Shown: positions 1 through 8,430 of the stretch, piece after piece
Layout of the letters: each line of letters starts with the position of its first letter
Position numbering within the stretch: position 1 is the stretch's first letter
Assembly (NCBI RefSeq): GCF_003131185.1
Contig: NZ_QFFU01000004.1
Location: 62,001 to 126,000 of the forward strand
DNA length: 64,000 bases
Source: Pseudomonas ovata
GTDB taxonomy: Bacteria > Pseudomonadota > Gammaproteobacteria > Pseudomonadales > Pseudomonadaceae
Direction: 5' to 3'
Translations under genes and position numbers: made by a program
The notes under the pieces: model-generated
Databases searched by the model: none
Seen by the model: the letters and a program-made list of their open reading frames with translations, nothing else
Told to the model about the DNA's origin: nothing

Positions 1-692
1 TGGGCGTCATGGCCGACGCCTTGCACAACGAACTGCGCCAGTTGCAGGCGCTGCCCGAGCAGACCATCGATCAGGCCCTGGCCGGACCGGTCAGCGAACC
101 CTGGCGCACCTTGTGGCTGGGGCATACCGATGACGGTGTGGCCGCCATCGTCAGCCTGCAAGGGCTGGGCAACCCGGCCATGCTGCACGCCCAGGCCGAG
201 GGCCTGCCGGGTGTGAACCTGGTCGACCGGCTGGGCGCGCTCAATGGCGTGTTCGCCCAGACGCAAATCAGCGCCGCCGAACTCAAGCTGCTGTCGTGCG
301 GGCTGATCGTGGTGCTGCTGCTCGCGCCCTTCGGCCTGGGCGGTGCACTGCGCATCGTCACCCTGCCGTTGCTCGCCGCGCTGTGCAGCCTGGCCAGCCT
401 GGGCTGGCTGGGCCAGCCACTGACCCTGTTCAGCCTGTTCGGCCTGTTGCTGGTGACCGCCATCAGCGTCGACTACGCCATCCTGATGCGCGAGCAGGTC
501 GGCGGGGCGGCGGTCAGCCTGCTCGGCACCTTGCTGGCGGCCATCACCACCTGGCTGTCGTTCGGCCTGCTGGCGCTGTCGCAGACCCCGGCCATCAGCA
601 ATTTCGGTCTGTCGGTGAGCCTGGGGCTGGTGTTCAGCTTTGTGCTGGCACCGTGGGCCAGCGCACGCCAGGCCGTGGAGAAGCATCCATGA
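1..692 (+). CDS. MMPL/RND-family exporter, C-terminal part (5' end outside window)
   Basis: The reading frame is open from the first bases of the window, so this is the C-terminal part of a larger protein; the ATG at 9 is probably internal. The visible 230 or so residues have a short periplasmic stretch, then a bundle of hydrophobic segments (from about residue 95 counted from the ATG at 9 to the end). A mid-membrane SVDYAILM stretch resembles the Asp-containing helix of MMPL/RND proteins. Family members of this type in aryl polyene clusters are thought to move the lipid-linked product across the inner membrane. The stop overlaps the next start by 4 bases (ATGA), indicating coupled translation. 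The family call is firm in type; the substrate is inferred from the downstream biosynthetic genes. Confidence 0.75.
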   Translation, partial: GVMADALHNELRQLQALPEQTIDQALAGPVSEPWRTLWLGHTDDGVAAIVSLQGLGNPAMLHAQAEGLPGVNLVDRLGALNGVFAQTQISAAELKLLSCGLIVVLLLAPFGLGGALRIVTLPLLAALCSLASLGWLGQPLTLFSLFGLLLVTAISVDYAILMREQVGGAAVSLLGTLLAAITTWLSFGLLALSQTPAISNFGLSVSLGLVFSFVLAPWASARQAVEKHP

Positions 693-1861
693 TGATCGTG
701 CTGTTCTGGCTCATGGCCCTGCCGGCCTTTGCCGCCGCCACCTGGCTTGGCCACCGCGTGGGGCTGATTCCCATCGTCAGCCAGTTGCTGCTGGCCACCC
801 TCGGCGTGCCGCTGTTGATGCTGCTGTGGATCGAGCCGCACTGGCAGCTCAGTGGCGCGCAACTGATCGCACCGGTCTGGCTCAAGACCCTGTACAGCCT
901 GGCCTTCGCGCTGGTGCTGGGGCATATCCTCAGCGATGTGATCGAGGTGCGCCTGGACCGCCAGAGCCTGAAGATTGCCGTGCCCAGCTTTCTGGTGCCC
1001 TTTGCCGCAGGCCTGGCCTGCGCCGTTTGGCTGCTGCCGGCGCAGTCCTGGCTCAGCGACCTGGCCGTGGGGCTGGTGTTTGCGATCACCGCCATTCCGG
1101 TGCTGTACCTGTACCTCAAGCACATCGGCTACCCGCTGGCGGCCACGCACCGGCTGGTGCAGGCGGCGATTCTCATCGACCTGACCTGCTGGAGCCTGTT
1201 CGCCCTGGCCCAGGGCAGCCTGCACCTCAGCAGCCTGTTGTGGCCGCTGCTGATGGCCTGCGTCCCGTTGCTGCTGCGGGGGCTGGGCATCCGCCAGCCG
1301 CTGGTCTACAGCCTGGGCTTTTTTGCCTTGCTGGTGGTGGCCGAGCATTACCGGCTCAATGCGCTGATCTTCGGCATCGGCTATCTGCTGTGCATGGCGC
1401 GGCTCAAGCAGGCCTGGGTGCTGCCGATCAAGCCACAGGTGCTGAGCGGGCTGCAGAATCACCTGGCCGTACCGCTGCTGCTGACCTTCGGCCTGGTGCA
1501 GATCAACCTGCACACCGCCCTGGGCGAGCTGAGCGCCTGGCAGGTGGCGGCGCTGATCGCCGTGCCGATCGGCGCCAAGCTGCTGGGCAACTGGCTGGGC
1601 CTGTGCTGGGCGCCGCCGTCGTTTCCCGGTGCCAGCCGCTGGCGCGAAAGCGTGCTGCTCAATATTCGCGGGCTGAGCGAGATCGTGTTTCTCAACCTGC
1701 TGCTGCAACAGCAACTGATCGGCAGCGCGCTGTACCTGGCGCTGATGCTGATGAGCCTGCTGGCGACCCTGATGCCGGCCCTGGTCGGGCTGGGTCGCAA
1801 GCCTCTTTCATTCGTCACTGCTACCGAACAACCGGTAAGGAACTCCTGTGCCAATCACTGA
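689..1861 (+). CDS. CPA2 cation:proton antiporter-like membrane protein in aryl polyene cluster
   Basis: This 390-residue, almost wholly hydrophobic protein has about 11-13 predicted membrane segments. Its pattern resembles CPA2 (KefB-type) exchangers: an ITAIPVLYLYLKHIG stretch at 133-147, a helix with ILIDL at 161-165, a GAKLLGNWLG stretch at 295-304, and NIRGLSE at 325-331 (the usual N-x-RG-x-x-E region). The ion-binding aspartate pair of true exchangers appears as Ile-Asp (I163-D164), so transport activity is uncertain. The ATG at 689 overlaps the MMPL gene by 4 bases. A second in-frame ATG follows directly. The position inside the operon suggests a role with the exporter, perhaps energising or scaffolding it; this is inference. 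Confidence 0.6.
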   Translation: MMIVLFWLMALPAFAAATWLGHRVGLIPIVSQLLLATLGVPLLMLLWIEPHWQLSGAQLIAPVWLKTLYSLAFALVLGHILSDVIEVRLDRQSLKIAVPSFLVPFAAGLACAVWLLPAQSWLSDLAVGLVFAITAIPVLYLYLKHIGYPLAATHRLVQAAILIDLTCWSLFALAQGSLHLSSLLWPLLMACVPLLLRGLGIRQPLVYSLGFFALLVVAEHYRLNALIFGIGYLLCMARLKQAWVLPIKPQVLSGLQNHLAVPLLLTFGLVQINLHTALGELSAWQVAALIAVPIGAKLLGNWLGLCWAPPSFPGASRWRESVLLNIRGLSEIVFLNLLLQQQLIGSALYLALMLMSLLATLMPALVGLGRKPLSFVTATEQPVRNSCANH

Positions 1862-3095
1862 TAAGGAACATCGCGCGGTCGTGGTCATCGGCGCCGGCCC
1901 TGCCGGCGCGATTGCCGCCGCCCTGCTCAAGCGCCGCGGCCATGACGTGCTGGTGCTTGAGCGCCAGGCCTTCCCGCGCTTTTCCATCGGCGAAAGCCTG
2001 CTGGCCCACTGCCTGGACTTCGTCGAGGAAGCCGGCATGCTCGAGGCGGTGCAGGCGGCGGGCTTTCAGTTGAAGAACGGCGCCGCCTTTGCCTTCGGCG
2101 AGCAATACAGCGACTTCGATTTCGGCGACACCTTCACCCAGGGCAAGCCCACCACCTTCCAGGTGCAGCGCGCCAGCTTCGACCAGTTGCTGGCCGACCA
2201 GGCCGCCTTGCAGGGCGTCGAGATCCGCTACCGGCATGAGATCGTCAGCGTCGACTTCGACGCCGTACAACCGCACCTGGTCGTGCGCCGCGAAGACGGC
2301 AGCGAGTATCAGGTGCAGGCCGGCTTCGTGCTCGATGCCAGCGGTTATGGCCGGGTGCTGCCGCGCCTGCTGGACCTTGAGGCACCGTCGGACTTCCCGC
2401 TGCGCCAGGCGGTGTTCACCCACGTCGAAGATCACATCCAGAGCCCGCCGTTTGATCGCAACAAGATTCTGGTCACGATTCATCCCGAGCACCGCGACGT
2501 GTGGTTCTGGTCGATCCCGTTCAGCAACGGCCGTTGCTCGATCGGCGTGGTCGCCAGCGCCGCGCGTTTCGAAGGCAAGCCCGAGGATCTGGACGCCTGC
2601 CTGCAAGCCTTCGTCGCCGAGACCCCGAGCCTGGCCAAGGTGCTGCAACACGCGGTGTGGGACACCCCGGCGCGCACCATCGGCGGCTACGCGGCCAACG
2701 TCAAATCCCTGCACGGCCCGGGCTTTGCGCTGCTGGGCAATGCCGCCGAGTTCCTGGACCCGGTGTTTTCCTCGGGCGTGACCATCGCCATGCGCTCGGC
2801 AAGCATGGCCGCCGGCCTGCTCGACCGGCAGTTGCGCGGCGAGACCGTGGACTGGGAGGCTGATTTTGCCGTGCCGCTCAAGCGTGGCGTCGACACCTTC
2901 CGCGCCTATGTCGAAGGCTGGTACGACAGCAGCTTCCAGGACGTGATCTTCTACAAGGACGCGCAACCGGACATTCGCGCCATGATCTGCTCGATCCTGG
3001 CCGGCTACGCCTGGGATGTGCGCAACCCGTTCGTCAACGAGCCCAAGCGCCGCCTGCGCATGCTGGCTGAAATCTGCGCGAGCCCGGTGGCATGA
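1848..3095 (+). CDS. FAD-dependent oxidoreductase, flavin halogenase-like (aryl polyene cluster)
   Basis: The 415-residue protein begins with a dinucleotide-binding fold: GAGPAG at residues 15-20, followed by an acidic end in VLVLER. The FPRFSIGESLL stretch and the later FQVQRASFD stretch are typical of the tryptophan halogenase/geranylgeranyl reductase superfamily. Residues 219-224 read WFWSIP, matching the WxWxIP signature of flavin-dependent halogenases. The start is a GTG at 1848 with TAAGGA six bases upstream; it overlaps the previous gene by 14 bases. Aryl polyene clusters commonly contain such an FAD enzyme. Whether it halogenates, oxidises or desaturates the aryl head is not settled by sequence. 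Confidence is high for the fold and moderate for the role. Confidence 0.75.
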   Translation: MPITDKEHRAVVVIGAGPAGAIAAALLKRRGHDVLVLERQAFPRFSIGESLLAHCLDFVEEAGMLEAVQAAGFQLKNGAAFAFGEQYSDFDFGDTFTQGKPTTFQVQRASFDQLLADQAALQGVEIRYRHEIVSVDFDAVQPHLVVRREDGSEYQVQAGFVLDASGYGRVLPRLLDLEAPSDFPLRQAVFTHVEDHIQSPPFDRNKILVTIHPEHRDVWFWSIPFSNGRCSIGVVASAARFEGKPEDLDACLQAFVAETPSLAKVLQHAVWDTPARTIGGYAANVKSLHGPGFALLGNAAEFLDPVFSSGVTIAMRSASMAAGLLDRQLRGETVDWEADFAVPLKRGVDTFRAYVEGWYDSSFQDVIFYKDAQPDIRAMICSILAGYAWDVRNPFVNEPKRRLRMLAEICASPVA

Positions 3096-3826
3096 ACGGG
3101 CCGTTCCTGAGCGACAGCTACGTCGAGGAAACCCGCTTCGGCCTGTGGTTCCTGCGCAGCCACACCTGGCAGTACCGGGTGCTGCGCGTGGCCATTCATG
3201 ATTTGCGCGGGCTGTTCAGTGAGCCCCTGCCGGCCAACGCGGTATTGCTTGATGCCGGCTGCGGCCAGGGTAAATCGTTTCGTTACCTGAATGAGGTGTT
3301 CAAGCCGGCCCGGATCATCGGCGTCGATGCCGACCCGCACAGCCTGACGCAGAGCCGTGAAGAGGCCGAGCGCCTGGGCTTGCCGGTGGAGTTGATCGGC
3401 AGCGACTGCGCGTCCCTGAACCTCCCCGATGCCAGCGTCGACTTGCTGTTCTGCCACCAGACCTTTCACCATCTGGTGGAGCAGGAGCAGGCCCTGGCCG
3501 AGTTCTACCGGGTGCTCAAGCCCGGTGGTTATTTGCTGTTTGCCGAGTCCACCGAGGCCTATATCGACACCTGGGTGATCCGCTGGCTGTTCCGCCATCC
3601 CATGCATGTGCAGAAAAGCGCGGCGCAGTACCTGGATATGCTGCGCACCCAAGGCTTGCAGTTCGGACCGGCCAACGTCTCCTACCCGTACCTGTGGTGG
3701 AGCCGCAGCCAGGACTTCGGCCTGCTGGAGCGTCTGAAACTGCGCAAGCCCAAGCCCTTTGGCCAGCGTGAAGAAACCCTGGTCAACGTGGTGGCGCGCA
3801 AGCCGCTGACGCGAGGCGCCGCATGA
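3092..3826 (+). CDS. class I SAM-dependent methyltransferase
   Basis: The protein has 244 residues, the usual size for a stand-alone Rossmann methyltransferase. The glycine-rich SAM motif is LLDAGCGQGKS at about residues 52-62, with the acidic residue of motif II in IIGVDADP. A motif-III-like LKPGGYLLFAE follows. No signal peptide or membrane segment is seen. It overlaps the FAD enzyme gene by 4 bases and the next gene by 4, placing it in the coupled operon. Aryl polyenes are often methylated or O-methylated on the aromatic head, so that ring is the likely substrate, by inference from context. Regiochemistry cannot be read from the sequence. Confidence 0.8.
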   Translation: MNGPFLSDSYVEETRFGLWFLRSHTWQYRVLRVAIHDLRGLFSEPLPANAVLLDAGCGQGKSFRYLNEVFKPARIIGVDADPHSLTQSREEAERLGLPVELIGSDCASLNLPDASVDLLFCHQTFHHLVEQEQALAEFYRVLKPGGYLLFAESTEAYIDTWVIRWLFRHPMHVQKSAAQYLDMLRTQGLQFGPANVSYPYLWWSRSQDFGLLERLKLRKPKPFGQREETLVNVVARKPLTRGAA

Positions 3827-4305
3827 TGCGCCTTGTATGGCTGAGCCTGTTGCTGCTGGCCGGTTGCGCCCGCCAGGCGCCGTTGCCCGAAGGCCTGCCG
3901 ACCCTGGCGCTGCCGCAGCAATGGCATGTGCAGCGCGAGCTGGCCGCCGAGCAGCAGGACTGGCTGTTGATCGTGCAGCAGGAAGGCACCGCACTGCGCT
4001 GGTCGATGATGGACCCGCTGGGTATCCCGCAGGCCCGTCAGCGCCTGGTCGATGGCCAGTGGCAAGCCGACGGGCTGTTGCCGCCCAATGCCGAGGCCCG
4101 TGAGCTGTTCGCGGCGCTGTTGTTCGCCCTGACCCCCGACCGCGAACTGGCCGCCCGCTACCCGGCCGCCAGCCGCCAGGGCATGCAGCGACGCCTGGAC
4201 GGGCGCTGGGTCGTCGATTACCGCTCGCCACGGGTGTTTACCCTGAGCCTGGCCCAGGGCCTGCGCTATCACATCACCCCCTTGAACGACGGAAACACGC
4301 CATGA
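3823..4305 (+). CDS. DUF3261-type lipoprotein of aryl polyene cluster
   Basis: This is a 160-residue protein with a lipoprotein signal peptide: hydrophobic LVWLSLLLLAGC with the acylated cysteine at about residue 15 (LAGC lipobox). The mature part is short, mixed and has no enzyme motif. Its size and position, between the methyltransferase and the ketosynthase, fit the DUF3261 lipoprotein found in aryl polyene clusters, which is thought to act in the periplasm or outer membrane in transport of the product. It overlaps both neighbours by 4 bases. The lipoprotein call is secure; the DUF name is from recall of the cluster layout. Confidence 0.7.
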   Translation: MMRLVWLSLLLLAGCARQAPLPEGLPTLALPQQWHVQRELAAEQQDWLLIVQQEGTALRWSMMDPLGIPQARQRLVDGQWQADGLLPPNAEARELFAALLFALTPDRELAARYPAASRQGMQRRLDGRWVVDYRSPRVFTLSLAQGLRYHITPLNDGNTP

Positions 4306-5495
4306 CCGCCTACCTCAATGACCTGGGCCTGGTCTGCGCGCTGGGCAACGACCGCGCCGAGGTGGCGCGCAAGCTGTTTGCCGGCGACTGTAGCGGCATG
4401 CAGGTGCAAGGTGACTGGGTCACCGGGCAGCCGTTGCCGGTCGGCGCCATCCATTGTGACCTGCCGCCGATGCCTGAAGCGCTGGGCGCGCAAAGCCGCA
4501 ATAACCAGCTGTTGCTGGCCGCGGCCTTGCAGATCGAAGCGCCGGTTCGCACCGCCATCACGCGCTACGGCGCCGGGCGTGTCGGCGTCATTCTGGGCAC
4601 CAGCACCTCGGGCATCGACGAAGCCAGCCGCAGCATGGGCACCTGGCTGCGTGACCAGAGCTTCCCGGCGCATTACGACTACCGCCAGCAGGAACTCGGC
4701 GCACCGGCCAGCTTCCTGGCGCAATGGCTGGACCTCAGTGGCCCCGCCTACGTGATTTCCACGGCCTGCACCTCCAGCGCCCGGGCCTTGCTCAGCGCCC
4801 GCCGCGCCCTGGACCTGGGCCTGTGCGATGCGGTGCTGTGCGGCGGCGTCGACAGCCTGTGCAAGCTGACGCTCAATGGCTTCAATGCCCTTGAGGCGGT
4901 CTCCGGGCAGCGTTGCAACCCGTTCTCGGTCAACCGCGACGGCATCAATATCGGTGAAGCCGCCGTGGTGTTCCTGATGACCCGCGAGCCGAGCGCCAGC
5001 CATTCGATTGCCTTGCTGGGCGCCGGCGCCAGCAGCGATGCGCACCATATTTCCGCTCCCGAACCCAGCGGCCGTGGCGCCCGCGAAGCCATGCAACGGG
5101 CCCTGGACAGCGCCGGCCTCAACGCTGGCCAGATCGATTACCTGAACCTGCACGGCACCGCCACCCAGCACAACGACGCCATGGAAAGCCTGGCGGTGCA
5201 GGCGTTGTTCCCGCACGGTGTGCCCTGCTCATCCACCAAGCCGTTGAGCGGCCACACCCTGGGCGCCGCCGGGGCACTGGAGGCGGCCTTCTGCTGGCTG
5301 AGCCTGAGCGCCGACAACCCGGACAGCGCTTTGCCGCCGCATATCTGGGACGGTCAGGCCGACCCGCAGCTGCCCGCCCTGCACTGGGCCGGGCCGCAGG
5401 CCCGCCTGCCCGTTGCCACCCCGCGCCGCCTGATGAGCAACTCGTTTGCCTTCGGTGGCAATAACATCAGCCTGATTATCGGAGACGCCGCATGA
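4302..5495 (+). CDS. beta-ketoacyl-ACP synthase (ApeO-like ketosynthase)
   Basis: This is a 397-residue KAS I/II-type condensing enzyme. The active-site cysteine lies in STACTSSARA (about residue 152), the first histidine in HGTATQHND (about 285) and the second in the STKPLSGHTLGAAGA region (about 317), so the Cys-His-His triad is intact. It probably elongates the polyene chain with malonyl-ACP. The order ketosynthase, hotdog dehydratase, ketoreductase, ketosynthase matches apeO-P-Q-R of the E. coli aryl polyene cluster as I recall it, which would make this the ApeO equivalent. It overlaps both neighbours by 4 bases. Confidence 0.85.
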   Translation: MTAYLNDLGLVCALGNDRAEVARKLFAGDCSGMQVQGDWVTGQPLPVGAIHCDLPPMPEALGAQSRNNQLLLAAALQIEAPVRTAITRYGAGRVGVILGTSTSGIDEASRSMGTWLRDQSFPAHYDYRQQELGAPASFLAQWLDLSGPAYVISTACTSSARALLSARRALDLGLCDAVLCGGVDSLCKLTLNGFNALEAVSGQRCNPFSVNRDGINIGEAAVVFLMTREPSASHSIALLGAGASSDAHHISAPEPSGRGAREAMQRALDSAGLNAGQIDYLNLHGTATQHNDAMESLAVQALFPHGVPCSSTKPLSGHTLGAAGALEAAFCWLSLSADNPDSALPPHIWDGQADPQLPALHWAGPQARLPVATPRRLMSNSFAFGGNNISLIIGDAA

Positions 5496-5950
5496 TCGCC
5501 TGGCCGGTTGCCGAACTCCTGCCCCACGCGGCCGACATGATCCTGATCGATCAGGTGCTGGCCTTCGATGACGACAGTATCCAGACCCGCGTGACCGTGC
5601 GCGCCGATGGCCTGCTCAATACCGCCGACGGCCACCTGCCGGCCTGGGTCGGCATCGAGCTGATGGCCCAGAGCGTGGCCGCCTTTGCCGGCTGCCAGGC
5701 GCGCCAGCGCGGTGAACCGGTGCAACTGGGCTTTCTGCTCGGTACGCGCAAATACGAATGCACGGTCGATCACTTTCCGGCCGGCAGTGAACTGACACTC
5801 CACGCCCTGCGCACCTTGCAGGACGACAACGGCATGGGGGTGTTCGAGTGCCGCCTCAGCGGCCCGGACCTTGAGGCCTTTGCCCGCCTGAGCGTGTATT
5901 GCCCGCCCAACGCCGCCGATTATCTGAATGAGGACGCCGCACATGACTGA
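5492..5950 (+). CDS. hotdog-fold 3-hydroxyacyl-ACP dehydratase (ApeP-like)
   Basis: This 152-residue protein has the FabZ/FabA single-hotdog layout. The stretch LLPHAADMILID at residues 9-20 matches the FabZ LPHR.PFLLVD region and supplies the catalytic histidine; GIELMAQS around residue 53 supplies the acidic residue on the central helix. It would dehydrate 3-hydroxyacyl-ACP to the conjugated enoyl unit that makes the polyene. In the E. coli system a protein of this kind works as a heterodimer with a second hotdog subunit; that partner is not in this window and may lie upstream. It overlaps the preceding gene by 4 bases and the ketoreductase by 8. Confidence 0.8.
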   Translation: MIAWPVAELLPHAADMILIDQVLAFDDDSIQTRVTVRADGLLNTADGHLPAWVGIELMAQSVAAFAGCQARQRGEPVQLGFLLGTRKYECTVDHFPAGSELTLHALRTLQDDNGMGVFECRLSGPDLEAFARLSVYCPPNAADYLNEDAAHD

Positions 5951-6671
5951 ATCGATCCTGGTCACCGGCTCCAGCCGTGGCATCGGCCGGGCCATCGCCC
6001 TGCGCCTGGCGCAGTCCGGCTTTGACCTGGTCCTGCACTGCCGCAGCGGCCGGCAGGACGCCGACGCCGTGCAGGCCGAGATTCTCGCCCTGGGCCGCCA
6101 GGCCCGGGTGCTGCAATTCGATGTGTCTGATCGTGAAGCGTGTCGCACGGCGCTGGAACAGGACGTCGAGGCCCACGGCGCCTATTACGGTGTGGTGCTC
6201 AATGCCGGGCTGACCCGCGACGGCGCCTTTCCCGCGCTCAGCGAAGACGACTGGGACACGGTACTGCGCACTAACCTGGACGGTTTCTATAACGTGCTGC
6301 ATCCGCTGACCATGCCGATGATCCGCCGCCGCGCAGCCGGGCGCATTGTCTGCATCACCTCGGTGTCGGGGCTGATCGGCAACCGTGGCCAGGTCAACTA
6401 CAGCGCCTCCAAGGCCGGCCTGATCGGCGCGGCCAAGGCCCTGGCCATCGAGCTGGCCAAGCGCAGAATCACGGTCAACTGCGTGGCCCCGGGATTGATC
6501 GACACGGCGATGCTCGACGAGAACGTGCCGGTGGAAGAACTGATGAAGATGATCCCGGCGCAGCGCATGGGCACCCCGGAAGAAGTCGCCGGCGCGGTGA
6601 ATTTCCTGATGTCGGCCGAAGCCGCCTACATCACCCGCCAGGTCCTGGCCGTCAATGGGGGGTTGTGCTGA
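5943..6671 (+). CDS. fabG: 3-ketoacyl-ACP reductase, SDR family (ApeQ-like FabG)
   Basis: This short-chain dehydrogenase has 242 residues. It shows the TGSSRGIG cofactor loop near residue 8, an NAG motif in VLNAGLT, the catalytic Ser in ITSVSG, and YSASK (Tyr and Lys of the active site), so it should reduce 3-ketoacyl-ACP with NADPH. I chose the ATG at 5943 (MTESILVTG) rather than one at 5928 because it gives the normal SDR N-terminus and has GAGG about nine bases upstream. In an aryl polyene cluster this is the ketoreductase step (apeQ position) and is separate from the housekeeping fabG of fatty acid synthesis. The stop overlaps the next ATG as TGATG. Confidence 0.85.
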   Translation: MTESILVTGSSRGIGRAIALRLAQSGFDLVLHCRSGRQDADAVQAEILALGRQARVLQFDVSDREACRTALEQDVEAHGAYYGVVLNAGLTRDGAFPALSEDDWDTVLRTNLDGFYNVLHPLTMPMIRRRAAGRIVCITSVSGLIGNRGQVNYSASKAGLIGAAKALAIELAKRRITVNCVAPGLIDTAMLDENVPVEELMKMIPAQRMGTPEEVAGAVNFLMSAEAAYITRQVLAVNGGLC

Positions 6672-7897
6672 TGAAACGCGTGGTCGTCACCGGTATGGCC
6701 GGTATCACCTCCCTGGGCAGCGACTGGACCAGCATCGAGGCCGGTTTCAGCGCCAGCCGCAGTGGCATCCGCTACATGAGCGAATGGGACCGCTTCGGCG
6801 AACTCAACACCCGCCTGGCCGGCCCCGTGGATGATTTCGCCGTGCCCGGGCACTGGACGCGCAAGCAGTTGCGCAGCATGGGCCGGGTGTCACGCATGGC
6901 CGTGGCCGCCTCCGAGCAGGCCCTGCGCGATGCCGGCCTGTTGGGCGACCCGATCATCCGCGACGGGCGCATGGGCACCGCCTGCGGCTCGTCCACCGGC
7001 AGCACCGAAGACATCAAGGCGTTCGGCAACATGCTGCTCAACTCGGTGGCCGAGGGCCTCAATGCCAATTCGTACGTGCGCATGATGCCGCACACCACTG
7101 CGGCCAATATCAGCATTTTCTTCGGCCTGACCGGGCGCCTGATCCCGACGTCCAGCGCCTGCACCAGCGGCAGCCAGGGCATCGGCTATGCCTACGAGTC
7201 GATCAAGTTCGGTCGCCTGCCCCTGATGCTGGCCGGCGGCGCCGAAGAGCTGTGCCCGACCGAGGCCATGGTCTTTGACGCGCTGTATGCCACCAGCCTG
7301 AAAAACGACGCACCGCACACCAGCCCCAGCCCCTACGACGCCGGGCGCGACGGCCTGGTGATCGGCGAAGGCGCCGGCATGCTGGTGCTTGAAGAACTCG
7401 AACACGCCCTGGCCCGTGGCGCACACATCCATGCCGAGATCGTCGGCTTTGGCAGCAACGCCGACGGCGCCCACAGCACCCGTCCCGAGCAGGTGACCAT
7501 GCGCCGCGCCATGGAGCTGGCCCTGCAGGATGCCGGCCTGCCGCCCGAGGCGATCGGCTACGTCAACGGCCACGGCACCGCCACCGAACAGGGCGACATC
7601 GCCGAAACCCTGGCGACCAGCGAACTGTTCGGCCCGCGCATGCCGATCAGTTCACAGAAAAGCTTTCTGGGCCATACATTGGGGGCCTGTGGGGCACTTG
7701 AATCGTGGTTCAGCATCGAAATGCTCAACCGCGACCGCTACATTCACACGCTGAACCTGCAGACGGTCGACCCGCAGTGCGGTGCGCTGGATTACCTGAG
7801 CGGCGCGCCACGGGTCATGAGCCACGAATACGTGATGAACAACAATTTCGCTTTTGGCGGGGTCAACACGTCGTTGATTTTCCGTCGCTGGGCCTGA
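6671..7897 (+). CDS. beta-ketoacyl-ACP synthase (ApeR-like ketosynthase)
   Basis: This 408-residue condensing enzyme is the second ketosynthase of the cluster. The nucleophile lies in SSACTSGSQ (about residue 160), with histidines in GHGTATEQGD (about 302) and QKSFLGHTLG (about 337), so the triad is complete. The ATG at 6671 is preferred to a GTG two codons upstream because MKRVVVTGM is the normal KAS N-terminus. The start overlaps the ketoreductase stop by one base. By order it corresponds to apeR, and may act at another step than the ketosynthase at 4302, such as initiation on the aryl starter; that split of labour is inference. Confidence 0.85.
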   Translation: MKRVVVTGMAGITSLGSDWTSIEAGFSASRSGIRYMSEWDRFGELNTRLAGPVDDFAVPGHWTRKQLRSMGRVSRMAVAASEQALRDAGLLGDPIIRDGRMGTACGSSTGSTEDIKAFGNMLLNSVAEGLNANSYVRMMPHTTAANISIFFGLTGRLIPTSSACTSGSQGIGYAYESIKFGRLPLMLAGGAEELCPTEAMVFDALYATSLKNDAPHTSPSPYDAGRDGLVIGEGAGMLVLEELEHALARGAHIHAEIVGFGSNADGAHSTRPEQVTMRRAMELALQDAGLPPEAIGYVNGHGTATEQGDIAETLATSELFGPRMPISSQKSFLGHTLGACGALESWFSIEMLNRDRYIHTLNLQTVDPQCGALDYLSGAPRVMSHEYVMNNNFAFGGVNTSLIFRRWA

Positions 7898-7921
7898 AGC
7901 CCATTTTCAAGGAGATGAACC

Positions 7922-8368
7922 ATGCACATGAAATCCTGGATCGCAGGCGCTGCCATCGCATTGAGCGTTTTGCCAGCCGTCAGCCAGGCACGTGACACCA
8001 TGATGCTGCTGCCCTTCGACAAGGTCGTCCAGCAGATGACCCAGGAAGGCAAGCTGGACGGCAGCGTCAGGTTCTACCTGGCCGGTGTGCAGCCACGCGG
8101 CAAGGTCACGGTGCTGAGCGCCAATGCCGTTACCAACAAGAAGACCAACGCCTTCAACAAGACCGACCCCGAAGCCTGCGAATGGGTGCTGCAATCGGCC
8201 ATCCTGCAACTGAACGAAGCCGCCAAGGGCGCCGGGGCCAATGCGGTGACCAACATCGCCAGCTACTACAAGAAGATCGAGCGCAAGGACCCGGTGAACT
8301 TCGAATGCCACGTGGGCGCGATCATTGCCGGCGTAGCACTCAAGGGCGACCTCAGCAAGGTGAATTAA
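7922..8368 (+). CDS. small secreted protein of unknown function at end of aryl polyene operon
   Basis: This protein has 148 residues with a clear Sec signal peptide (MHMKSWIAGAAIALSVLPAVSQA, cleavage predicted near residue 23). The mature part has two cysteines (in EACEW and FECHV) and a GANAVTNIASYYK stretch recalling small heavy-metal-binding/YbjQ-like folds. Homologues are often labelled excinuclease ATPase subunit in databases, which the sequence does not support: there is no Walker motif. AAGGAG lies seven bases before the ATG, and the gap to the ketosynthase is 24 bases, so it is probably co-transcribed. A periplasmic role in the aryl polyene pathway is guesswork. Confidence 0.7.
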   Translation: MHMKSWIAGAAIALSVLPAVSQARDTMMLLPFDKVVQQMTQEGKLDGSVRFYLAGVQPRGKVTVLSANAVTNKKTNAFNKTDPEACEWVLQSAILQLNEAAKGAGANAVTNIASYYKKIERKDPVNFECHVGAIIAGVALKGDLSKVN

Positions 8369-8430
8369 GGCCTTGCGTGGAAGCGCCACCACACCGTTGA
8401 CACCCGCCGTACCTGTTTGCAACTGGTGTT

